A model generated the notes under the pieces. The model ran no database searches. It was not told where the DNA came from and saw only the letters and a program-made list of their open reading frames with translations. This document shows positions 24,334-33,290 of a stretch of DNA of 42,302 bases, piece after piece. The position numbers and the translations under genes are program-made. Position 1 is the first letter of the stretch, and the number at the start of each line of letters is the position of its first letter. The DNA is from an uncultured Bacilli bacterium (GTDB taxonomy: Bacteria > Bacillota_I > Bacilli_A > RF39 > UBA660), in NCBI GenBank assembly GCA_947627975.1, contig CANQYB010000008.1, positions 1 to 42,302 on the forward strand. Direction: 5' to 3'.

Positions 24334-24366
24334 AAAAGTTAATCTAATGATTAACTTTTTCTTTTG
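24334..24366 (+). terminator. Terminator of the VirB2-like gene
   Basis: AAAAGTTAATC-TAAT-GATTAACTTTT is a perfect 11-bp stem followed by T and CTTTT. Confidence 0.85.
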
Positions 24367-24384
24367 GTTTTAAATTCGTTATGT

Positions 24385-24390
24385 TATACT
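24385..24390 (+). promoter_or_regulatory. Extended -10 promoter of the 391-residue-frame gene
   Basis: TATACT preceded by TGT, directly upstream of the gene; a TTGGTT 15 bp away could be a -35. Its closeness to the track ATG (24395) makes that start doubtful. Confidence 0.5.
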
Positions 24391-24406
24391 TTTTATGGGT
24401 GATAGT

Positions 24407-25570
24407 GTGGGAAATATATTTACTTTATTAAAAGATAATATTAAGACATTTTGGGATAAAATTGAAAATAAAACTAAGAAAAGGTTTTTTATTAGTATTA
24501 TTATAGTAATAATTTTTATGATTTTTATTTTAATAATTATGAAAATTAATGGTAATAATATTACGTATTTAGAACTTGAAAATCGTGTTAAAATTGCTAG
24601 TAAAAATTACTTTGAAATACATAAAAATAAATTACCTGATGAGGGTAAAAGTATTACTTTAAAAATATCTACATTAGAAAAAAAAGATGTTAAAAATGAT
24701 AAAAAAGCCTATATTAAAAATATAAAAAAACTAGTAAAAGATAATACATGTAATGGTTATGTTGAAGTAACTAATTTTAATGATAATTATAAATATCAGC
24801 CATTTATTGAATGTAATAATTTTAAAACAGAAATATTTATTGAAAAATTTCTTGATAAAAATAAAATAAAAAATGAAAATTCTTTTAATTCTGGACTTTA
24901 TAAAATTAATAATGAATTAGTATTTAGAGGAGATAATAATATTAATAACTATGTTAAATTTTCCAATCAGACATGGCGAATATTAAAATTTGATGAAGAA
25001 AGAAATTTTTATTTGATATTAGATTCAATTGATGATGATACTTCTTATACTTGGGATGATAGATATAATATTGAAGAAAAAACAAACCAAGGAATAAATG
25101 ATTATACAAAAAGTAGATTATATATTTCTCTTATTAATTTATATAATGAAAATAAAATTATAAAAAAAGAGAATAAAAAATATTTAGCTAAATTTAATGT
25201 TTGTTTAGATAAAGTTTCCCCAACATTTAGCTATAAGCAATCTTGTATAAATTTTTTAAATAATCAATATATTACTTTACCAACAGCAATGGATTTTATG
25301 AATGCAACTTTAGATAATACATGTACATTAATTACTCAAGAGCAATGTAGTAATTATAATTTTTTATCTATGCTAGAAACTAATTGGTGGTTAATTACTG
25401 CTAATAGTGAAAATACATTTGAAGTATATAAAGTCGGGGGAATGGGATATGCCGAGAAAACTTCCGCTTCTGATATTTCATTTTTAAGATATGTTATAAA
25501 AATTAAAAATGACGTTTTATATGAAAGTGGAAATGGTAGCAAAAAAAATCCTTATACCCTAAGATATTAA
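24407..25570 (+). CDS. Membrane-anchored extracytoplasmic protein with pilin-associated-type C-terminus
   Basis: About 387 residues from the preferred GTG at 24407 (391 from the ATG at 24395, which sits four bases after the -10 and lacks a ribosome binding site; GGGTGA precedes the GTG at short spacing). A short cytoplasmic N-terminus, a basic stretch and one membrane helix (about 29-48 in the track numbering) lead to a large extracytoplasmic domain. That domain has a segment VKFSNQTWRILKFDEERNFYLILD and seven Cys. The end, ESGNGSKKNPYTLRY, matches the 'G.G[ST]..NPY.[IL]' tail common in surface and pilus-associated proteins of gut Firmicutes. Probable cell-surface component; no defined function. 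It follows the Tad-related genes but has its own promoter. Confidence 0.65.
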   Translation: MGNIFTLLKDNIKTFWDKIENKTKKRFFISIIIVIIFMIFILIIMKINGNNITYLELENRVKIASKNYFEIHKNKLPDEGKSITLKISTLEKKDVKNDKKAYIKNIKKLVKDNTCNGYVEVTNFNDNYKYQPFIECNNFKTEIFIEKFLDKNKIKNENSFNSGLYKINNELVFRGDNNINNYVKFSNQTWRILKFDEERNFYLILDSIDDDTSYTWDDRYNIEEKTNQGINDYTKSRLYISLINLYNENKIIKKENKKYLAKFNVCLDKVSPTFSYKQSCINFLNNQYITLPTAMDFMNATLDNTCTLITQEQCSNYNFLSMLETNWWLITANSENTFEVYKVGGMGYAEKTSASDISFLRYVIKIKNDVLYESGNGSKKNPYTLRY

Positions 25571-25579
25571 GGAGAAAAT

Positions 25580-26056
25580 ATGAAAAAAATCATGCTTATT
25601 TCCTCGGCAGGAGGACATTTAAAAGAGCTTATGGCCTTAGAGAAAGGATTTAAAAATTATAATTATTGTTATGTTACTGAAAAAACTAAAAACAATGAAG
25701 ATTTAAAAAATAAGTACAAAGAAAAAATTCATTTTTTAATTTATGGAACTAAAGATCATATATTTACTTATTCTTTTAAATTATTAGCAAATTGTTTTAT
25801 AAGTTTATTTTTATATTTAAAAATTAGACCAAAAATAATAGTAACAACTGGTGCTCATACAGCCGGCCCAATGTGCTTAATTGGTAAAATATTTAGAAGT
25901 AAAATAATTTATATAGAAACACTTGCAAATATTAATACTAAAACTATAACTGGTAAACTTTTATATCCTTTTGCTGATCTTTTTATAGTTCAATGGGAAA
26001 GCATGAAAAAATTATATCCTAAAGCCGTTGTTTGTAGTTTAGAGGAGGATAAATGA
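25580..26056 (+). CDS. Alg14/PssD-like glycosyltransferase subunit
   Basis: This 158-residue protein has the N-terminal motif MKKIMLISSAGGHLKELM (glycine-rich loop of the Alg14/PssD/EpsE-type family), VTTGAHTAGPMCLIG and IYIETLANINT. Alg14-like subunits anchor the catalytic Alg13-like partner to the membrane and bind the lipid acceptor, together adding a sugar (UDP-GlcNAc or UDP-Gal/GlcA type) to an undecaprenyl-linked sugar. The stop overlaps the next start as ATGA. TAAGGAG precedes the ATG. With the YfhO-like protein it gives the neighbourhood two separate sugar-transfer activities. The donor sugar cannot be read from the sequence. Confidence 0.85.
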   Translation: MKKIMLISSAGGHLKELMALEKGFKNYNYCYVTEKTKNNEDLKNKYKEKIHFLIYGTKDHIFTYSFKLLANCFISLFLYLKIRPKIIVTTGAHTAGPMCLIGKIFRSKIIYIETLANINTKTITGKLLYPFADLFIVQWESMKKLYPKAVVCSLEEDK

Positions 26057-26535
26057 TTTTAGTTACATTAGGAACTCAAGATAAAAGTTTTAAGAGATTA
26101 TTAGATATTGTTAATAATGCTATAGAAAATAATATTATAAAAGATGAAGTAATAGTTCAATGTGGACATACAGCTTATAAATCAAAAAATATGAAAATTT
26201 TTGATTTTTGTTCACAAAAAAAATTAGAATCTTTAATAAAAAAATGTGATTTATTAATAACACATGCAGGAGTTGGATCAATAATTAGTGGTCTTACCTT
26301 TAATAAAAAAATAATTGCCGTTCCAAGGCTTTCTAAATATAAAGAACATACTAATGACCATCAATTACAAATTCTTAATAAGTTTAGTGAGTATAAATAT
26401 ATTTTAGCGTTAAATGAAAAAGATAATTTTGCTGATGTTTATAAAAAGGTTAAAAATTTTAAACCTAAAAAATACAAAGATAACTCTTTAAAAATTATAA
26501 ATGTTATAAATGATTATATAAAGGATGTTTTATGA
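26053..26535 (+). CDS. Alg13/PssE-like glycosyltransferase catalytic subunit
   Basis: A 160-residue GT28 C-terminal-type protein: MILVTLGTQDKSFKRLLDIV, then VIVQCGHT, CDLLITHAGVGSII and an acceptor/donor segment KIIAVPRLSKYKEHTNDHQ. THAGVGS and HTNDHQ are the usual UDP-sugar-binding signature. It overlaps the Alg14-like gene (ATGA) and is itself overlapped by the small regulator gene (ATGA), so all three are translationally coupled. As in capsule and exopolysaccharide loci the two subunits would work as a complex. No polymerase or flippase is present in the window, so the product may be a short lipid-linked glycan or glycan for protein modification. Confidence 0.87.
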   Translation: MILVTLGTQDKSFKRLLDIVNNAIENNIIKDEVIVQCGHTAYKSKNMKIFDFCSQKKLESLIKKCDLLITHAGVGSIISGLTFNKKIIAVPRLSKYKEHTNDHQLQILNKFSEYKYILALNEKDNFADVYKKVKNFKPKKYKDNSLKIINVINDYIKDVL

Positions 26536-26834
26536 TAAATTTATCTAAAATAAATAAATTAATGAAAGTAAATAATATAAATAGCTATAATATTCTTTCT
26601 AAAAAAGCAGCTATTCCTTATACTACTTTATTAAATATTATTAATAATAAAGATGTAAGAATTTCAAGTCTTTTAAGTCTTAGTAATTTTTTTAATGTTT
26701 CCATTGATGATTTAATAATAAGTAAAATTTATTATTTAAATATTATTACAGAAAAATATATTAGGACTTATAAACTTAAATATAAAAATGAATTTTTTAA
26801 ATTATTAGTTTTAGAAAAATATTTACTAAGTTAA
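26532..26834 (+). CDS. Small XRE/Cro-CI family DNA-binding protein
   Basis: This 100-residue protein carries one N-terminal helix-turn-helix of Cro/CI type (ILSKKAAIPYTTLLNIIN, then VRISSLLSLSNFFNVSIDDLI), about residues 5-63. A short ~35-residue C-terminal extension follows. It overlaps the Alg13-like stop codon as ATGA, so it is made with the glycosyltransferase pair and may regulate that set. No signal peptide or toxin partner is seen beside it. Confidence 0.8.
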   Translation: MINLSKINKLMKVNNINSYNILSKKAAIPYTTLLNIINNKDVRISSLLSLSNFFNVSIDDLIISKIYYLNIITEKYIRTYKLKYKNEFFKLLVLEKYLLS

Positions 26835-26890
26835 TTAATTATAAATATTTTATTTTTTTAATATAATTTGCATAAAAGAAAGGAAAAATC

Positions 26891-29182
26891 ATGTTAGAGA
26901 TAAAAAAAATAAAAAAAAGTTATAATACAGGTGGTTTTAAACAAGATGCTTTAAAAGATGTTAGTATTAAATTTCAAAAAAATGAATTTGTAGCTATTCT
27001 TGGTCCTTCTGGATCGGGAAAAACAACACTATTAAATATTATTGGTGGACTTGACAGATATGATTCTGGAGATTTAATTATTAATAATAAATCTACTAAA
27101 AAATTTAAAAATAATGAGTGGGATGCATATCGAAATAATTGTATTGGTTTTATATTTCAAAATTATAATTTAATAAGTCATATAAGTATTTTGGCAAATG
27201 TTGAATTAGGAATGACTTTAAGTGGAATTAGTGCTAAAAAAAGACACAAGAAAGCTTTAGAAGTTTTAAAATTAGTTGGACTTGAAAATCATATTCATAA
27301 AAAACCAAATCAACTATCTGGAGGACAGATGCAACGTGTTGCTATTGCTAGAGCCCTTGCCAATAATCCAGATATTATTTTAGCTGATGAACCAACTGGA
27401 GCATTGGATTCTAAGACAAGTGTTCAAATAATAAAACTTATAAAAAAAGTTGCTCAAGATAAATTAGTAATAATGGTAACTCATAATCCTTCTCTTGCTA
27501 ATGAATATGCTAGTAGAATAATTGAAATGAAAGATGGAAAAGTAATAAAAGATTCCAAAGTAGAAGAAAAAAATTTGAATGAAAAAAATTATACAATCAA
27601 AAAAACTTCTATGAATTTTTTAACAGCTTTAAAACTTTCTTTAAATAACATTAGTACTAAAAAGGGAAGAACAATTCTTACAGCTTTTGCCTCATCAATC
27701 GGTATTATCGGTATTGCTTTAATTTTAGCCTTATCAAATGGATTTCAAAAAGAAGTTGATGAATTTGAAAAAGATTCTCTTTCTCAAATGCCTATTATTA
27801 TATCCGAACAGGCTGTTTCTATGGATCAAGAAACTCTAAAAAAAATGCAGTTAAATGAAAATAAATTAAAAAAATATTCAACTAAAAAGTTAGTTTATGC
27901 ACAGGACGATTTTACAAATAGTATGATTCATAAAAATGTTATAACTAGTGATTTTATTGATTATATAGATAAAATTGATTCCTCATATGTTTCTGGTACT
28001 TCATTACAAAAAAGTGTTAGATTTAATATAATTAATTACAATGAAAAAAAAGGGTATACATTAGTTGATTTGTCTAATCAAATGGCTCCATGGTCATTGT
28101 TACCTAATAATTCAAAAAATTCTGATATAATAAAAGAAAATTATGATGTTCTTGCTGGAAAAATTGATAAAAATGAAATTGGCTTAGTATTGCAAGTTGA
28201 TAATAAAAATAGGGTTTCTAAAACTATATTAGAACAACTGGGAATAAATGATGAAAAAATTTCTTTTAACGATATTATGAATAAAGAAGTAAAAATTGCT
28301 ATAAATGATGATTATTATAATTATTATAAAGGAAGATTTATGCCAACTAATAATTATGAAAAATTATATAATAGTGAAAACAGTATATCTTTAAAAATTA
28401 AAGCAATTATTAGAGGTAAAAAAGATAAAGAAGCTATTACTAGTGGATCTAATATTTTATATCCTAGCTCCTTAACAGATTTAGTTATAGCTAAAAATAA
28501 AGATTCAAAAATAGTAAAAGCTCAAGAAAAGTTAGATTATAATATTTTGACAAATCAAAAATTTGATAATGAAAATAATACTAAAAAAGCTACTTTAGCT
28601 TATTTAGGTGCTGATTCTTTACCATCTATAATATATATTTTCCCTAAAAATTTTGAAACAAAAGATAAAGTAATAAATTATTTAGATAAGTATAATAATA
28701 ATTTGAATCAAGATAAAAAAATTATATATACTGATATGGCAAGTATGCTATCTTCACTTTCAGGAAATATAATGAGTGCTATAACAATAGTTTTGATAGC
28801 TTTTTCATCTATATCTTTAATAGTTTCATCAATAATGATTGGAATAATTACGTATATTTCTGTTTTAGAAAGAACAAAAGAAATAGGAATATTAAGAGCT
28901 TTAGGTGCTAGAAAAAAAGATATAACTCGTGTTTTTAATGCTGAAACTTTTATTATTGGTCTTATTTCTGGCTTATTAGGTATTTTAATTGCAATATTTT
29001 TAACTATTCCAACTAATTTCATAATTGAAAAATTATCTGGGCTTGCTAATGTTGCTAAATTAAATCCAATTCATGCAATAATTTTAATAATTATTAGTAT
29101 GATATTAACTTTAATTGGGGGATTTATACCTGCTAAAGTTGCATCAAAGAAAAATCCTGTTGAAGCGTTGAGGACTGAGTAA
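26891..29182 (+). CDS. MacB-type ABC exporter (fused ATPase and FtsX-like permease)
   Basis: A 763-residue protein. The N-terminal ATPase has Walker [10 protein letters not shown] (38-46), signature LSGGQ (142-146) and Walker B IILADEP. A helix at about 255-275 starts the permease half, followed by a large extracytoplasmic domain (about 285-610) and three helices of FtsX/MacB type (residues about 620-760; [16 protein letters not shown] between helices and [15 protein letters not shown] at the end). The layout fits MacB-like exporters and LolD/YtrEF-type fusions that release proteins, peptides or lipids or act as mechanotransmission pumps. It has AAAGGAAA before the start and a TATAAT (26862-26867) without a strong -35. 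No periplasmic adaptor is nearby, as expected for a monoderm. Confidence 0.9.
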   Translation: MLEIKKIKKSYNTGGFKQDALKDVSIKFQKNEFVAILGPSGSGKTTLLNIIGGLDRYDSGDLIINNKSTKKFKNNEWDAYRNNCIGFIFQNYNLISHISILANVELGMTLSGISAKKRHKKALEVLKLVGLENHIHKKPNQLSGGQMQRVAIARALANNPDIILADEPTGALDSKTSVQIIKLIKKVAQDKLVIMVTHNPSLANEYASRIIEMKDGKVIKDSKVEEKNLNEKNYTIKKTSMNFLTALKLSLNNISTKKGRTILTAFASSIGIIGIALILALSNGFQKEVDEFEKDSLSQMPIIISEQAVSMDQETLKKMQLNENKLKKYSTKKLVYAQDDFTNSMIHKNVITSDFIDYIDKIDSSYVSGTSLQKSVRFNIINYNEKKGYTLVDLSNQMAPWSLLPNNSKNSDIIKENYDVLAGKIDKNEIGLVLQVDNKNRVSKTILEQLGINDEKISFNDIMNKEVKIAINDDYYNYYKGRFMPTNNYEKLYNSENSISLKIKAIIRGKKDKEAITSGSNILYPSSLTDLVIAKNKDSKIVKAQEKLDYNILTNQKFDNENNTKKATLAYLGADSLPSIIYIFPKNFETKDKVINYLDKYNNNLNQDKKIIYTDMASMLSSLSGNIMSAITIVLIAFSSISLIVSSIMIGIITYISVLERTKEIGILRALGARKKDITRVFNAETFIIGLISGLLGILIAIFLTIPTNFIIEKLSGLANVAKLNPIHAIILIIISMILTLIGGFIPAKVASKKNPVEALRTE

Positions 29183-29264
29183 TTTAGTAAAGAAAAAGTA
29201 AATAATTTTATTAATTTCGTGAAATTGAATATAATAAAGGTTATAATAAAGATGGTGGAATAGT

Positions 29265-30239
29265 ATGAATAAAAATGCTTTTACATTAATTGAAATGATT
29301 TGTGTAATATCATTAATTGGAATTATTGGGCTTACTATGGCTTTAGGTCTTAATGGAATGAAAAAAAATCAAAATGAAAAAAAACAATCAGATGCATATT
29401 CGAAAGTAAAAAGTGCCATGAATGTTTTTGTTTCTACAGGTGGAAATTTTACGAGTACTAATTATATTACTAGATTACAAACATTACTTAATGAAGAATT
29501 AATTAAGGAAAATGAAAAAAAATTGTGTGAAAGTAACACAACATGTAGAAATTTTGTAACAAATTATAAATATTCATTAATACGTTCAAATAATAATAAT
29601 GGAGCTTCATTTAAAATTGACAAAAAAAATTATACGGGCATTGCTAATGGAGAAAAGGGGTTAATTAACGGTAATGAAGTTTTTGAATTAGATATAAAAT
29701 CACTAAATACGGTTAATATAGAAGTTAATGCTAATAACAAAAAGGCAATTATTACATTAAACGATAATAATAAATCTTATTCTTCATCTGGAACACTTAA
29801 TAGAAATGTAGCACTTTCTTTAGATGAAATTAGTAAAAGTATAACTATCTCTATAATGGATAGTAAAAATGTTAATAATAAAACTACATATAAAATAACA
29901 TTGAAACATAATTTAACTTTTCTTCCTAATTTTAGTGCAAGTTATAAAATTAATAACACATATAAATCATATTCTCTATCTTTGTCAGAATCAAATATTT
30001 TAAATGTTCCTTATAATACGCAAGAAGTATTATTTATGTTTAATCAGTTCGTTAATTATACATATAAATATGACAATTTAGTATATAAAGGCCGAGGTGA
30101 TAGTTCTAATCAATATAAAGATATGTATGTTTGTGATAATAAATGTTTAAGTAATTCTAATGAAAAAACAATTTCTGTCCTGCAAAATAATCAGCTAAAA
30201 ATTAAATATAGTTTTAAAATTATAAAAAATAAATCATAA
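29265..30239 (+). CDS. Type IV pilin-like protein with class III-type signal, Ala at -1
   Basis: This 324-residue protein starts MNKNAFTLIEMICVISLIGIIGLTMAL: the prepilin motif FTLIE with the conserved Glu at +5, but with Ala where peptidase-processed pilins usually have Gly (KNA|FTLIE). It then has a helical section and a long extracytoplasmic region with four Cys (C-x-x-x-x-x-C near 88-95 and 285-289) and beta-rich repeats. It is unlike the M[KR]E[SA]-type pilins further upstream and is probably a minor pseudopilin or pilus-tip protein of another type IV system such as competence. GGTGG is a weak ribosome binding site; TATAAT occurs upstream with a short AATTTC-gt-GAAATT palindrome beside it. 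Confidence 0.7.
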   Translation: MNKNAFTLIEMICVISLIGIIGLTMALGLNGMKKNQNEKKQSDAYSKVKSAMNVFVSTGGNFTSTNYITRLQTLLNEELIKENEKKLCESNTTCRNFVTNYKYSLIRSNNNNGASFKIDKKNYTGIANGEKGLINGNEVFELDIKSLNTVNIEVNANNKKAIITLNDNNKSYSSSGTLNRNVALSLDEISKSITISIMDSKNVNNKTTYKITLKHNLTFLPNFSASYKINNTYKSYSLSLSESNILNVPYNTQEVLFMFNQFVNYTYKYDNLVYKGRGDSSNQYKDMYVCDNKCLSNSNEKTISVLQNNQLKIKYSFKIIKNKS

Positions 30240-30256
30240 AACAAGGAAGTGTGTAA

Positions 30257-32395
30257 ATGAAAAATAAAATTTTAGAAGTATTAGAAGATATAAAAGAACC
30301 AATTGAAATAATGGATATTAATGATAAATTAGGTTTAACATCTCCCGAAGAACTTTCTAAATTAATTAAAGATATCGAAAATCTTGTTGATGAATTTTAT
30401 ATACAAAGAACAAAAAAAAATAAATATCGTTTAATGAAATATTGTTCTGAATATAAAGCAGGAGATTTAAGCGTTAACTCAAAAGGTGATGGATTTTTAC
30501 TTTTGGATGGTAAAGATTTATTTATAAAATCTAAAAATTTAAATGGAGCAGTTCATGGTGATAGAGTCTTATGTGAAACTTTTTTATATAACAATAAAGA
30601 AGAAGGAAAAGTTATAAAAATAGCTGAAAGAAAAAACAATAATTTAGTTGGTATTGTATATTTAGAAAATAAAGATAAATATATTGAACCAATTGATAAA
30701 AGGATTAAATTAAAGATTAGATTAAGTGAAAATACCGCTAAAGATTGTGTTGAAGGGAATATTGTTAGTACAAAATTAGTAAAAGAAATAAATAAAAGTT
30801 TATGCCTTGCTGATGTTAATTATATTGTAACTCATATTACAGATCCAAAATCAGATATATTAACAATTGCGGCCTTAAATGGTAGAACTATTAAATTTTC
30901 AGATGCGGTAATGGATTATATAAGAAATATTCCTAATGAAGTTAAGGAAGAAGACAAAAAAGGAAGAGTTGATCTTACAAACTTAAATATTTTTACAATT
31001 GATGGCGATGATACGAAGGATATTGATGATGCAATAAGTATAAAAAAATTAAAAAATAATAATTTTGAATTAGGTGTGCACATAGCAGATGTTTCATATT
31101 ATGTAAAAGAAGATACTTTGCTTGATAAAGAAGCATTAAATAGAGGAACATCAACTTATATTGCTGATACAGTTATCCCAATGTTACCTAGAAAATTATC
31201 AAATGGTATATGCTCTTTAAATGAAGGAGTTATAAGATGTACAATATCTTGTATTATGGAAATAAATGATAAAGGTAAAGTAATAAATTCAAGTATTTTT
31301 CCATCTTTGATAAAATCCAAGAAAAAAATGACTTATAAAAAAGTTAATGATATTTTGGTAAGAAATATTATTGATAAAGAGTATGAACCCTTTGTTAATG
31401 ATTTAAAAGAACTAGAAAAACTTTCTAAAATTTTAAGAAAAATGAAACACGATCGTGGCGAAATTGATTTTGAAATTGATGAATTAAAAGTAATACAAGA
31501 CGAAAATGGGAATGCTATCGACATAAAAAAAAGAAGTAGAGAAGTTGGGGAAATGTTAATTGAAGATATGATGATCGCTGCAAATGAAACAGTTGCTACA
31601 ACAATTTACAATTATGGATTTTTACCATCAATTTATCGTGTTCATAAAGAGCCTGATCCAAATAAAATCGAACAATTTTTAAATTTAGTAAAACAATTAG
31701 GTGTAAATTTAGATTCCAAACTAAATTCATTTAAACCAAAACAAATTCAAAAGATTATAGAAAAATTAAAAAGTGAAAAATATTTTAAAATATTATCACA
31801 ACTTTTACTTCGAAGTATGCAAAAAGCTGAGTATAAAGAATATAATATTGGGCATTATGGACTAGCATCTAATTGTTATACACATTTTACATCGCCGATT
31901 AGACGTTATCCAGATTTAGAAATTCATAGACTTTTAAGAACTTATATTTTTGAAAATAAAATTGATAATAATATTATAGAAAAATATAAAGACTTATTAC
32001 CACATATTGCTAAGCTATCTTCTGATAACGAAGTAGAAAGTGTATCAGCAGAGCGAGAAGGAGAAAGTATGAAAGTTGCAGAATATATGCAAAATCATAT
32101 AAATGAAGAATATAATGGTATAATTTGTTCTGTTGTTAACTATGGTATTTATGTACAACTAGATAATTTAGTTGAAGGGTTAGTAAGAATAAATACATTA
32201 AAAGGCGATTTTTATAATTATGTTCCAGAGCTTTTATCACTTATTGGTGAAAAAACCAAAAAAGCTTATCGCTTAGGAGATGAGGTTAGAGTAAAAGTTA
32301 TAGCAGCTTCTAAGGAAACAAGAACTGTTGATTTTGAAATTATTGAAAGAGAAAAGACTAAAACATTAAAAAAGAGTGATAAATATGGAAATTAA
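30257..32395 (+). CDS. rnr: Ribonuclease R (3'-5' exoribonuclease)
   Basis: A 712-residue RNB-family exoribonuclease, near the usual length. Order: short N-terminal winged-helix-like part, cold-shock/OB domains ([15 protein letters not shown]), then the RNB catalytic core with the metal site [15 protein letters not shown] and later [16 protein letters not shown]. The C-terminal S1 domain is [27 protein letters not shown]. RNase R degrades structured RNA and works with SmpB-tmRNA in clearing stalled-ribosome mRNAs, which fits its neighbours: smpB overlaps its 3' end and ssrA follows. ACAAGGAAG precedes the ATG. Confidence 0.95.
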   Translation: MKNKILEVLEDIKEPIEIMDINDKLGLTSPEELSKLIKDIENLVDEFYIQRTKKNKYRLMKYCSEYKAGDLSVNSKGDGFLLLDGKDLFIKSKNLNGAVHGDRVLCETFLYNNKEEGKVIKIAERKNNNLVGIVYLENKDKYIEPIDKRIKLKIRLSENTAKDCVEGNIVSTKLVKEINKSLCLADVNYIVTHITDPKSDILTIAALNGRTIKFSDAVMDYIRNIPNEVKEEDKKGRVDLTNLNIFTIDGDDTKDIDDAISIKKLKNNNFELGVHIADVSYYVKEDTLLDKEALNRGTSTYIADTVIPMLPRKLSNGICSLNEGVIRCTISCIMEINDKGKVINSSIFPSLIKSKKKMTYKKVNDILVRNIIDKEYEPFVNDLKELEKLSKILRKMKHDRGEIDFEIDELKVIQDENGNAIDIKKRSREVGEMLIEDMMIAANETVATTIYNYGFLPSIYRVHKEPDPNKIEQFLNLVKQLGVNLDSKLNSFKPKQIQKIIEKLKSEKYFKILSQLLLRSMQKAEYKEYNIGHYGLASNCYTHFTSPIRRYPDLEIHRLLRTYIFENKIDNNIIEKYKDLLPHIAKLSSDNEVESVSAEREGESMKVAEYMQNHINEEYNGIICSVVNYGIYVQLDNLVEGLVRINTLKGDFYNYVPELLSLIGEKTKKAYRLGDEVRVKVIAASKETRTVDFEIIEREKTKTLKKSDKYGN

Positions 32396-32807
32396 AAATA
32401 AAAAAGCATATTTTGATTATTTTATTGAAAAAGAAATTGAATGTGGAATAGTTCTTAAAGGAACAGAAATTAAATCTATTAGAAAAGGATCAGCTAATTT
32501 AAAAGATACTTATGCAAGAATTAAAAATAATGAAATATTTATCATAAATATGTATATTGCTAAATATTCTGAAGGAAATAGGTTTAATCATGATGAAAGA
32601 AGAGAAAGAAAATTATTATTACATAAAAAAGAAATTATTAAATTAAAACAAGAAATTAATCAAAAAGGATATACATTAGTTCCTCTTAAGTTATATTTTA
32701 AAAAAAATTATGCAAAAATCTTATTAGGTTTAGCCAAAGGTAAAAAATTATATGATAAAAGAGAAACTATAAAAAAAAGAGATTTAGAAAGGCAAAATAG
32801 ATTGTAA
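32385..32807 (+). CDS. smpB: SsrA-binding protein SmpB
   Basis: This 140-residue protein starts [35 protein letters not shown], matches SmpB through the core ([27 protein letters not shown], then [16 protein letters not shown]) and ends with the basic tail [15 protein letters not shown]. SmpB binds tmRNA and mimics part of a tRNA anticodon arm in the ribosome. The track start (GTG at 32376) is less likely than the ATG at 32385, which matches the family length. The gene starts 11 bp inside rnr and its stop overlaps the ssrA promoter -35, keeping the three genes tightly packed. Confidence 0.95.
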   Translation: MEIKNKKAYFDYFIEKEIECGIVLKGTEIKSIRKGSANLKDTYARIKNNEIFIINMYIAKYSEGNRFNHDERRERKLLLHKKEIIKLKQEINQKGYTLVPLKLYFKKNYAKILLGLAKGKKLYDKRETIKKRDLERQNRL

Positions 32808-32830
32808 ACAAAATAAAAATATGCTATAAT
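32802..32830 (+). promoter_or_regulatory. Promoter of ssrA
   Basis: TTGTAA (32802-32807), 17-bp spacer and TATAAT (32825-32830) with a TGC extension. The -35 overlaps the smpB stop codon. tmRNA begins about ten bases after the -10. Confidence 0.8.
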
Positions 32831-32840
32831 CTTTTTGCTT

Positions 32841-33197
32841 GGGGTCGTAATGGCTTCGACAGAATATATTTTAATATATGTTGCAAGTGGTAGTTATGCC
32901 TTAAATAACAACAGTTAAAATAACTGACAAATTAACAATTGATCAATTAGCATACGCCTAATAATTGGTGGCTAATGCCTCTTTAATATTTTTGCTCATA
33001 GAATATTTATAGAGGCTCATATTTATGAGCTATATTAAATTTATTGATTAGGTAAATTTAATGAAATAATTTCTAATCTAGTTAATAAATAAGTTGTTAG
33101 ATCTGATTTTGTTAATAAATATATAAAACTAACTAAACTTGTAGATACTATATTAAAAATTTTTTGGACGCGAGTTCAATTCTCGCCGACTCCACCA
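32841..33197 (+). ncRNA. ssrA: Transfer-messenger RNA (tmRNA), tag ADKLTIDQLAYA
   Basis: A 357-nt one-piece tmRNA. The 5' end GGGGTCG pairs with CGACTCC before the encoded ACCA (acceptor stem, one G-U). GACGCGAGTTCAATTCTCGCC is the T arm. The resume codon GAC (32926) follows AAAATAACT, the same context as the Bacillus subtilis AUAUAACU before its GGC. The reading frame then gives DKLTIDQLAYA and tandem stops TAATAA. The added Ala gives ADKLTIDQLAYA. The end -LAYA differs from the -ALAA of most bacteria but small aromatic substitutions at this position occur in Mollicutes-related tags. Between the tag and the T arm lie pseudoknot-forming AT-rich sequences. Confidence 0.95.
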
Positions 33198-33210
33198 GTG
33201 ACGAATCTGT

Positions 33211-33230
33211 TCGAACTTTTTCGGACTTAA
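33211..33230 (+). terminator. Weak terminator hairpin after ssrA
   Basis: GTTCGA-actttt-TCGGAC (one G-U) is followed by TTAATATAAAAA. The larger hairpin just downstream probably backs it up. Confidence 0.35.
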
Positions 33231-33240
33231 TATAAAAAGA

Positions 33241-33290
33241 TAACCCCTTAGGTCATTTTTGATACATTTGTCAAAATACCTAGGGGGTTA
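33241..33290 (-). terminator. Large hairpin between ssrA and the MFS gene, terminator on the minus strand
   Basis: TAACCCCTTAGGT pairs with ACCTAGGGGGTTA, and inside it CATTTTTGA pairs with TGTCAAAAT around TACATT. On the minus strand ATCTTTTTAT follows the stem, so it ends the leftward MFS transcript. It overlaps the MFS stop region by a few bases and can also stop rightward ssrA transcription. Confidence 0.75.

Noticed and set aside
28708-29022. Minus-strand 104-aa ORF in the ABC transporter
   Set aside because: Shadow of the permease helices; no start signal.
33170-33197. tmRNA 3' end as an attachment site for an integrated element
   Set aside because: No second copy of the 3' sequence and no integrase or phage gene downstream in the window.
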